NCBI GenBank assembly: GCA_964591245.1
Contig: CAZPZZ010000136.1
Span: 1 to 11,120, forward strand
Length of the DNA: 11,120 bases
DNA from: CAZPZZ01 sp964591245
Lineage (GTDB): Bacteria; Acidobacteriota; Vicinamibacteria; Vicinamibacterales; UBA8438
Direction: 5' to 3'
The first letter of the stretch is position 1. Each line of letters opens with the position of its first letter. A program made the position numbers and the translations under genes. Positions 1 through 8,100 of this stretch are shown piece by piece. The notes below the pieces were generated by a model that made no database searches, was not told the DNA's origin, and saw nothing but the letters and a program-made list of their open reading frames with translations.

Positions 1-289
1 GTGCGAAGACCAGGGCAAAAAACTCGCGACCGGGTGGTACGAAGAGGATGGTCCGATGTCCGCGTTTGATTCCGGCGGCGCTGAGACCATGGGCGTAGCG
101 ATTGGTTTCCTGCTCGAGTTGTTCGAAGGTGAGGTGGGCGTAGTGGGCGCGTCCTGACGCGGCTCGACCGGCCGTCCAGATGACGGAGGGCTTGTTGGGC
201 ATGCGCATGGACATGGCCGTGAGCTGCTCCGCGATGTTCACGGTGTGGGTACCTGTGCGGTGTCCGCTCGTCGACGCGTTTCGCGTCAT
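1..289 (-). CDS. oleC: OleC, beta-lactone synthetase (acyl-AMP ligase family), N-terminal part only
   Basis: OleC belongs to the ANL adenylating superfamily and converts the 2-alkyl-3-hydroxy acid made by OleA and OleD into a cis-beta-lactone, with ATP cleavage. Only the first 96 codons are present; the frame is open at the left window edge. The start is the ATG at 289, which overlaps the oleB stop as ATGA. After a polar leader rich in Thr, Ser, Arg and His (residues 2-16) comes the ligase N-terminal pattern: VNIAEQL at 17-23, YAHLTFEQLEQ at 50-60, RYAHGLSAAGIKRG at 64-77, and the hydrophobic stretch ILFVPPGREFFALVFA at 81-96. In other ANL ligases the matching stretch begins the first large subdomain. 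The ATP-binding P-loop and the later adenylation motifs lie outside the window, so the fragment alone shows only a ligase; its place behind oleA and oleB makes OleC the best call. Confidence 0.92.
   Translation of the reverse strand, partial: MTRNASTSGHRTGTHTVNIAEQLTAMSMRMPNKPSVIWTAGRAASGRAHYAHLTFEQLEQETNRYAHGLSAAGIKRGHRTILFVPPGREFFALVFA
286..289 (-). promoter_or_regulatory. ATGA start/stop overlap between oleB and oleC
   Basis: On the minus strand the four bases ATGA hold the oleC start (289-287) and the oleB stop TGA (288-286). No clear purine-rich Shine-Dalgarno sequence lies just upstream; the preceding bases code for a Gly-Pro run. This suggests that oleC is translated by coupling or re-initiation after oleB, giving linked amounts of two enzymes that work in sequence. 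Confidence 0.85.
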
Positions 290-1221
290 GGTGGAGGGCC
301 TGCTGGCGTGGGCCCTGTCGGGATCGCATGGGGAGGATGTGCGGCCAGAAAGGCACGCACCAGTGGGCAAATCTCCTGGCCGGCATCCTCCAGGAGGTAA
401 TGGCCAGCGCGAGGAAACGTGTGTACGACCGCTTCTGGAAACCGTGTTTTCCAGGCGGCAAGGAAGTCGGCGTCGAACACGAAGTCGCGTTCACCCCAAC
501 AAATCAGCATCGGGAGGTGGCGTAGCTTGTGTAACTCGTCCTCCACCCACTGAACGAGGGGATAGCTCGGGTCTGCGGCGGTGAGTGGAATATCTTCTAC
601 GAATCGAAGCGTGGCTATGCGATTCGACCACGAATCGTATGGAGCGCGATAGGCTTGACTGACCTCCGTGGAGAGAGGCGTCACGCAGGCCATGTACGTC
701 GCAAGATAGGAGAAGGCGTTGAATCCACGCACGAGTGGTGTGGCGAGTGGGCTGAGATGCCGAAGAATCGAAAGACGCAGCGGGAGGGATTTACCAGGTG
801 GGAGATGGAATGCGGCGGTGTTGAATACGACGAGGCGTGTGACGCGTTCGGGGCGTCGGAGCGCGCACGCCATCGCGACCATGCCGCCCCAATCGTGCAT
901 TCCGAATGTGATGTTGTCACTCAGATCGAGATGGTCGAGCAGGGCTTCAAGATCCTCCACCCGGCGGTGGAGACGGTAGGGATACGTCTTATCGTCTGGC
1001 TTGTCGGAGAGGCCGCACCCGATATGGTCCACGGCGATGACCCGGTAAGAGGTACGAAGTTCCTGGATCAAGCCTCGAAAGAAAAAAGACCATGTCGGAT
1101 TGCCGTGTACGAGAATGACGGGGTCACCCTCTCCCTCGTCGAGGTAGTGGTACCGATGGCCCTGTAGATCGAGCCAGTGGCTCTTGAAGGGGTAGAGTGC
1201 GGGAGGGGGAGCCCAGTCCAT
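286..1221 (-). CDS. oleB: OleB, beta-lactone decarboxylase (alpha/beta hydrolase, haloalkane dehalogenase-like)
   Basis: OleB removes CO2 from the cis-beta-lactone made by OleC and yields a long-chain cis-olefin. It belongs to the haloalkane dehalogenase branch (HLD-III) of the alpha/beta hydrolases. The 311-residue protein has HGNPTW at 39-44 (oxyanion and Asn/Trp region), nucleophile Asp110 in HDWGG at 109-113, a cap domain around 140-215, a likely acid Asp246 in WGERD, and the catalytic His274 in AGHYLLEDA. Asp instead of Ser as nucleophile excludes an ordinary esterase. No signal peptide is visible, so it is probably cytosolic; OleB, OleC and OleD are known to form assemblies in Xanthomonas. 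The start ATG lies 7 bases after the oleA stop, without a strong ribosome site. The last 15 residues are a Gly/Pro-rich tail (PTGPTPAGPPP) that runs into the oleC start. On sequence alone a haloalkane dehalogenase could not be ruled out, but the position between oleA and oleC settles the call. Confidence 0.93.
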   Translation of the reverse strand: MDWAPPPALYPFKSHWLDLQGHRYHYLDEGEGDPVILVHGNPTWSFFFRGLIQELRTSYRVIAVDHIGCGLSDKPDDKTYPYRLHRRVEDLEALLDHLDLSDNITFGMHDWGGMVAMACALRRPERVTRLVVFNTAAFHLPPGKSLPLRLSILRHLSPLATPLVRGFNAFSYLATYMACVTPLSTEVSQAYRAPYDSWSNRIATLRFVEDIPLTAADPSYPLVQWVEDELHKLRHLPMLICWGERDFVFDADFLAAWKTRFPEAVVHTFPRAGHYLLEDAGQEICPLVRAFLAAHPPHAIPTGPTPAGPPP

Positions 1222-1228
1222 AGTCGGC

Positions 1229-2109
1229 TTACCACTCGAGGCCGAGCAACAGGCAATTCAACCCGCTCCCGATGCCGAAGAAGCCGACGCGTTGGCCGCG
1301 TTGCAATTCGCCGCGTTCGTCGGCGATCGCTGCCGTGATGGGCACCGACACGGTGCCGATGTTTCCGAGGTACTCGAAGGTCGAGAAGTCTCGCTCGACT
1401 GGGATACCGATGGCGTCCAGGATTGCCGTTCGGTGTGGAGCCCCGACCTGGTGGCAAATGACGCGATCTGGTCCCCCGGGCCAATCGAGTTCATCGACGA
1501 ATTCNNNNNNNNNNNNNNNNNNNNNNNNNNNNNNNNNNNNNNNNNNNNNNNNNNNNNNNNNNNNNNNNNNNNNNNNNNNNNNNNNNNNNNNNNNNNNNNN
1601 NNNNTGGGAGTTGCCAGCATGCGAGCAATGGTCAGGTCTACGATTTGCCGGGCCGACTCAGAGGAAACGATCAGGCCGGCCTGGATCTGTCCTAGTTCGA
1701 TGGCGTTGGCGACCTGGAAGACCGCGTTCATGACTCCGAGGCAGGCGTTGCAGGTGTCGTGCACGAGAGCGCTGCCGCGGATACCCAGCGCATCCGCGGT
1801 GGCGCAGGCTGTCGCCGGTTCGAAGTTGTCTCGACAGACGCCACCGTAGACCAACATGCCGATTTCATCGGCTGAGACCTTGGCCGCCGTGAGCGCCTTT
1901 CGTCCGGCTTTGGCGGCGGCATCGGACATCCGCTGTCCCGTATCCCAGAAGCGCCGCTCGCGGACCCCGGTGAGAGCGGCAATCTGACCGGAGGGCAATC
2001 GTAATGCATCGTAGATAGGGGCCAGGCGTTCTTCGAGCGCGGCCGACGTCACGACGTTCGGTGCGAGTTCGTAGCCGAGGGAGTCGAGGCGGACGTGTGT
2101 GTAACGCAT
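1229..2109 (-). CDS. oleA: OleA, head-to-head acyl-CoA condensing enzyme (thiolase fold), interrupted by an assembly gap
   Basis: OleA joins two fatty acyl-CoAs by a non-decarboxylative Claisen condensation to a 2-alkyl-3-keto acid, the committed step of long-chain olefin synthesis. The segment before the gap (168 residues) has Glu97 in FEPATACA and catalytic Cys123 in NACLG, 26 residues apart, as Glu117 and Cys143 are in Xanthomonas campestris OleA. The segment after the gap, read in its own frame, has the catalytic His in DRVICHQVG and the Asn in YLGNIGTVSVPITAA, 30 residues apart like His285 and Asn315, and ends GLNCLLLGLEW before the TAA at 1229. The gene is therefore intact apart from unknown bases; the 100-N spacer puts the two halves out of frame. 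About 79 codons appear to be missing. The ATG at 2109 is chosen because MRYTHVRLDSLGYE lines up with the family's N-terminus and it lies 16 bases after the pfaC stop; no good Shine-Dalgarno is seen. FabH is the nearest alternative and is unlikely given the Glu97 motif and the neighbours. Confidence 0.95.
1505..1604. other. Assembly gap of 100 Ns inside oleA
   Basis: The run is exactly 100 Ns, a length often used as a placeholder for a gap of unknown size. Reading straight through it shifts the frame: bases up to 1605 and from 1504 on agree with OleA only if the true gap length leaves remainder 2 when divided by 3, whereas 100 leaves 1. From the Cys-to-His spacing of 142 residues in Xanthomonas OleA, about 236 bases are probably missing. 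The gap is not evidence of a broken gene. Confidence 0.97.
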
Positions 2110-2125
2110 GGCATTGCACGTGTCG

Positions 2126-5100
2126 TCAGGGGACGAGCCGTATTCCAAAATCGTGAATTTCGTAGATAGGAATACCATCCACGGAAAGAAATCCTTGCCC
2201 GAAGATGGTCGGCGTCGGGCTTTCCTGCACTTCGGTCACGACAACGTCGACCTCCACACGTTGGTTGTCGGGAATAATTTGGCCCCGGTAGATCCAGGTA
2301 TGCTCGCGACCGAGCGCGATCGGTTCAAAGCGGTGGGTGTGCCCGACCTTGTCGCCCCAGCGGTCCAGCGCGGCAAGCTTCAGTAATTGAAGGAACGACT
2401 CAAGTCCGAGGGATCCGGGGCAGACGGGGTCCTGATAGAAGTGTGCGGCAAAGAACCAGTCCTGCGGGTCGACGTGCTTGATGCCTCGAATGAATCCCAG
2501 TCCCGCTTCGCCTCCGTCGGGTACAAAGAGCTCGATCTCGTCCACCATGCGCAGTGCGCGCGCGGGGAGGTTCGCCTGGGCGCTCGAGGCGGTGTGGTTG
2601 GGGTCGTCCGGGGTGATCGGTACGACCGTCTCTAGTGCGAAACCCCGGCCGCGTCCGATCTCGTCGGCCCCTGGTGTATAGCGTCGCTCCGAGGCATCCC
2701 TGATGCCGACTTGCTGAGCGAGGGCCGGCGCCGAGAAAAACCCAAACTGGGTGTTGCCCCCGTAGGTGATCCGGCCCGCTTGCCAAACCTGCATGTCGAA
2801 CGATTGCACGATCATGCCACCGGCTGCAGCCACCTTTGTGATGCGTACGCGAACGGTCAATGTTCCCGCGGTCGGAAATATTTCCTCGTATAAGGTTGCG
2901 GTGCCCCCGAGATTTCGGAACGACAGATCTTCATCGCTCCGTAGCGCCGATCCGAGATACGCGGCGAGCCATCCGCACGGTTGCAGGGCGATCTCCAGGA
3001 TCACGGCAAAGGGCATCGAGGCCTGTCGGTTTGCTCTGAAATACCATGCATCGTGAGGCACGTCGTACTGTGCTTCGATCCATCCATCTGGCGCGAGGTT
3101 CCACGCCTCGGCGTGAATCGCCGTGATCCGGTCGAGGAATTTGAAGGGTGGCCCTGGAAGGCGGGCGATACGTCGGTCGTGATCGAAGACGCGATACGGC
3201 GCTCCGAATGCCTCTGAAGGGTTTCCGATCGCAAAGGCGAGGATCCGTTCGTTCTCGTAGAGGGCCGGGCGACGGTCTTCAGGAACCGGTGGGGTGCCGA
3301 TTGGCGTGACGGTCGGGTCACGCTCGACAGCTCGCGCTTCCTGCCATCGGGCCTCGATGCGCTCGCGGGTGGTTCCCGTCATCCGGACGGACATGTCCCT
3401 GAACTGGACGATACGGTGGCCGTCGGCGTAGATCAATGCGTCAGCGACGGCGTAGGGTGCAGGTTCGTAGCCGAGTTCCTTGATGTGCACCTCGTAGCTG
3501 ACGACCTGGGTCTCTGCCGTGACGGGCCCGCGACATCGCAGGATGCTGGCGGTACCGGGCAGGGGTTCGTATGCGACCTCGTGGGCCTCGGCGATCCAGC
3601 CCATCCGGATGAGGAAGACACGCAGCGTATGGAGGCAACACTCGTACATCAATGTGCCAGGCATCACCCGGTCGTCGACGAAGTGACACGTCAAGAACCA
3701 TTCGTCCCCGCGGATATCCGCTTCAGCGCGAATCATGCCGATGCCGAAACGTCCACCCGCCGGACTGATCTGAACAACGCGGTCGACCAAATGCATGCGG
3801 CCACCGGGTAGACGCACGGGTTCCTGTAAGCCAAGATTCTCAAAGAGAGGCCCAAAACAACCGGTAAGGTCACCGTTGCGCAGCGCCGTGACTTGCAGCG
3901 CATCGTACGATTCCTCGGCCATGGCAACCAGGGCTTGCCAGTCATCCGGGCGCCGACCCGTGCGTGGGGCTTGTTCGTCGGCGGAGAGCAAGATGCCACC
4001 AGAAGCCTGTGTCTCCTCTTCGGTAAAGAAACCGGCGCAACCCTTTTCCATGGTTAGCACTGGGCGGCCCGCGAGCGTGCCCTCGAACCGGAAGAAGAAA
4101 AGGTACGTATCGCCTTGCCGAACGAATCGGTCGATGTGGATCTCATAGCGTATAACCTCACCGGGTTTCGGAAGCCCACCGTGAAAGGTCACGGTGGCGT
4201 CCAGTAACCGGTAGGCCCGCGTGCCCTGCACGACGAGATCGATTCCGAGGTATGAACAGAGAAAAAGGTCGGCCTGTCCCGCTTCGACCGTGATGCAGAC
4301 CGGTGCACGTGCGGCGTCGAGATACCATGCGTCCAGCCGTACGTCGTGTTCCGTCACCACGCGGCCGCGGGTCATTGAGCCCTTCACGCCGTCCACGCTC
4401 AGGATCCGGTCGACGAGCATCAGCGGTTCATCGGGCAGGCGCACGCGGACAGGATAACGATCGAGCGCAGCGAACTCAGGGCCGAGAACGGATTCGGCCG
4501 ATCCCACGGCAAATTCCAGGCACTGGTCACGGTCATAGGCGACGTCAGGCGATGGGGACGTTGCGATCCCGGGAGCGTTCGGGACGTGCTGCACGCCGAG
4601 GGCACCCAGCAAGCGAGCCTGAAACGCCAGCGTCCTGCCCATCCCGGACATGGCGGTCTCTGAATAGTGCAGGAAGGCGCTGTGGGCATGGGCGCCGGCG
4701 GATGCTGCGTTTGCTACAGCCTCGGCCAGGCTGGTTCCAGGAGAAGACTGTCCAATCGCGGGGGCGGAGCGATGCGGTGGGGGAGCTACCGCCGTGGCGC
4801 GTATCGGCGGCGTGGGCTGCACTGCGGGAAGTTGCGGTTGTGGAGCCCGCCTGCCCGTGGGGATAAGAATCTCCGGGGTCTGGCGCTGGGCGGTCTCCGT
4901 CTGCAATGGAACGTGAGGGCCGCATGCGGCAGTGGGGGACCCGTACAAAGGACCGAGGTCGGCGAGCACGCCTTCGGCGTAGAGTGCCGCCATGAGCCGC
5001 AAGACGGTGGTGGTGTCATCCTCACCTTGCACGCATGCCGATTGGGCCAGGTGCGGGCGGCCATCGAGGATCTTGCCGATCATCCGGGAACACGAGGCCT

Positions 5101-8100
5101 GTGGGCCGGTCTCGACGAAGATGCGGACGCCGTCCGCGTATGCCTGTTCAATGGTCTGCGCAAAATCAATGCCAGACACAGCCTGTGCGAGGATGGCGTC
5201 TGCGGCCGAGGCCGGGTTCACCGCGTAGCTCTGTTGCTGCGCTGCGCTGTAGAAACGGATGCCGTCGGGCGGCTTCGTGTCCAGGAGATGTAACTGGCGA
5301 TAGTCCTCTTCTACCGACCTGGCGACCGTGCAGTGGACGGTGGACGCTCCGGCGAGATCGATCGCCTCGCACGCTAGCCTCGCTATGACGGTATCGACCG
5401 CCTGGCGCTGGCCCCCAACAACACACTCGTTCGTCGTGTTCACGATTTGCAGATAGGCGCGGTCGATACCGGCGATGACCTCGCGCACGACATTGGCAGG
5501 CCGGTTGATTACCACGCTGCGCCAATCGACGGCCTCGTGCTCATCGAGTTGCCAGGCCCTCCGAGCCGCGTCACAACGGCCAACGAGTTCGTGTTGGAAC
5601 AAGGGGGACCGTCGCATCCGGCGATACATCTCGTCACGTTCGGGCCAGGCCCGCATGGCAAAGAGCGCCGTCGATTCACCCAGGCTGTATCCGATCGCCG
5701 CGGAGGGCGCGACCCCGAGCTGGCGCAGTAAGTCGCTCATCACGACACCGTGGGACACCTGGCCAAGCAGCATGGCCAGGAAATCCTCGTTGAGGGCCCG
5801 TTCGGAATGCTCCTGCCAGCCTTCTTGCCAGTCGTGCCGGCGCGGCGCCACGAGTTGTGGGAGGAACTGGCTGTGCAGGTGCGCGGTGTCAGTGTTCAGG
5901 TTGCGGAGAACACAGGGCCACTCGACGCCAATACCCGTCCCCATACCGACGTAATGGTTGCCAGAGCCTGGAAATACGAACGCCACGTCCCCTTGTGGGC
6001 CGAGCGGAGCGGGCGCGTAGAAGACACCGTGTCGGCCGTTGATGGGAATCACGGGGTTCGTGCGCAGGTGGCGTTCGGCGAAATTGAGGGCTTGCTGGAG
6101 GCCGGGGAGATCGGTCGTATGAAGGGCAAGTCCGACGTGGTTCCGGGTGAATGTCGAGAGTCCGTCGGCGTACGCCCGCCGGGCCAACGATTCAAGGTTG
6201 GTGTCTGCTGGAACAGTGCCCGTGAGCGCGCGCAGCGCCTCCAGGCGAGATAGGAGGTCATGCGTCGTCTGAGCAGAGAGCCCGAAGACCGCTTGGGCCC
6301 GGCTACCCAAGGGTTGGCGACGTTCGGCGGCGTGAATGACGTCGTGGCGATCGACGCCTTGCATCACGACATGACCGCTGCCGCCGTCGCATGTCATCAC
6401 GCTGACGCCCGCAACTCGCGGGCCGTTCGCGCGGTCGTGTAACCATGCGGCTGGTCGAAGGGGCATGTAAAAGGGCGTTGTGGTCCAGGCGGTGGGATCA
6501 GAGGGTTCGCGAAAGCCAGAGAGCGGGGGAATGATCTCCTGGTAGAGGCAGAGCGCGGTTTTCAAGACGGAAGTCAGGCCCGCGGCGGCGCCCATGTGGC
6601 CGATCGTGGGTTTTACGGAGCCGAGTGCGCATGACATGGTCGCGTTTGTGTCACCGCCCGTGTCAAAGAACCGTGTCAGGGCGTGAGTCTCGGCACTGTC
6701 TTCGTCTGGATGGCCGCTCCCATGGGTCTCCACGTAGCTGACGTGCCTCGGGTTGAGTTTGGCCTCCGTGTAGGCGCGCTCGAGTGCGTCGACATACACG
6801 TTCACGCTCGGACACGCGTGGTTCCCGCCCGCCAGACCCAGACCGCGGATGCTGGCATAGACCCGATCCCCGGCCGCGACAGCGTCGGTCAATCGCTTGA
6901 GCACCAGCGAGACCGCACCCTCTCCCACGAGTGTGCCGTCTGCCGCGACGTCGAAGGGGCGCACGGCGCCCCTCGACGAATACGGACGCGCCACGTCACG
7001 GGCAAGCATCGACCGCAGGTCGCCTGGCAGGTCTACAGCGCCCACGACGACGCGATCCAGTTCGTGTTGGCGGAGGGCTGAGAGGCCAACATCAAGGGCT
7101 CGAATGCCGGAGGCCTCTTCGGCAGAGATGGCGAAACTGGCGCCTCCAAATCCGAACTCGCGGGCGATGCGGCTGGCGATGATGTTACCCAGGGAGCCAA
7201 GTACGCGACCCGGGGTCAGCGCTGGGCCTGATTCCTCGCGAAGCGACGCGACCCACTCTTCGAATTGGTGGTCCGCGAGTTGTAGATCGAGTGAGGCGGC
7301 CCATTGCCGCGCCAGCGTCAGCAGCGCCCATCGATGGTGGAAGTTGGTGGTATTGAGATCAAGTCCCATCCCGATGATGACGCCGGTTTGCCGAGCGTGC
7401 TCAGGGCGTGATGTTCCGGCGTCCGTTAGGGCTCGGGTCACGGATTGCAGCATGAGCCACTGCTGCGGAAGCGTCTCAGGAATCTCATTCGGCGGGAGGC
7501 GGACCGCGCCGACCTCGACGGATGCCGAGTCGATGTATGCGCCGTCTGGAGGGGAATCCCCCCAGACGTTCCGGGCCTCGTCGGGCCGACTCGTCCAGCG
7601 GGTGTCCGGGAAGGGGCCAGTTGCGGAGTCGCCTCGTAGTACCGCTTCTTGAAAGGCATGCAGAGAATTGAGACGCCCGGCGTGGATGTCCATGCCGACG
7701 ATTGCGATCGGGGGTGGCGGATCGTCGATTTCCGCCGTTCGGGTGCGAAGAGTCCCCTCGATTGCGTTGGTCTTGAGGTGAGGCGTGGTTTCGGCCGTGG
7801 CTTCTTCAAGGAGGAGGTGCGCGTTGATACCGCCAAATCCGAATCCGCTGACGGCAGCGCGGCGTGGCGTTGCCTGGTCGCGGCGATTCCACGCCGTGGC
7901 TGCCGTCGGCAGGCGAAAGGGAGTCGGTCGGTCTTTTTCGTCTGGGCTGGCCGTAAGTGCGGGATTGGTGCGTCCTTCGTCGACATTGGCCGATGGAGGA
8001 ATACTCCGGTCGCGCATGGCGAGCAAGACTTTGATCAATCCTGCCGCCCCGGCGGCGGTCAGGAGGTGGCCGATATTCGACTTCACCGACCCGACTGCGC

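Noticed and set aside
180..584. Plus-strand open frames, for example 180-584, 655-1167, 4303-5293, 5750-6253 and 6897-7652.
   Set aside because: Each lies fully antisense to genes with clear domain motifs; they are rich in Arg, Ser and Pro as expected for shadow frames in GC-rich DNA, and show no recognisable domain.
286..1221. oleB read as a haloalkane dehalogenase involved in degradation of halogenated compounds.
   Set aside because: The fold and Asp nucleophile are shared, but the place between oleA and oleC fits OleB, which is itself part of the HLD-III group.
1499..1504. The palindrome GAATTC exactly at the edge of the N gap.
   Set aside because: It translates as part of oleA in the right frame (Glu-Phe), and a single six-base match at a gap edge is not enough to infer a cloning or assembly artefact.
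2110..2178. Longer oleA start at the ATG at 2178, overlapping pfaC by about 50 bases.
   Set aside because: The extra 23 residues have no counterpart at the OleA N-terminus, which lines up from the ATG at 2109, and they only translate the end of pfaC in another frame.
1258..2178. A single 306-residue protein read through the N run.
   Set aside because: The part after the gap is Ser/Arg-rich noise in that frame, while the next frame gives the conserved OleA His and Asn motifs.
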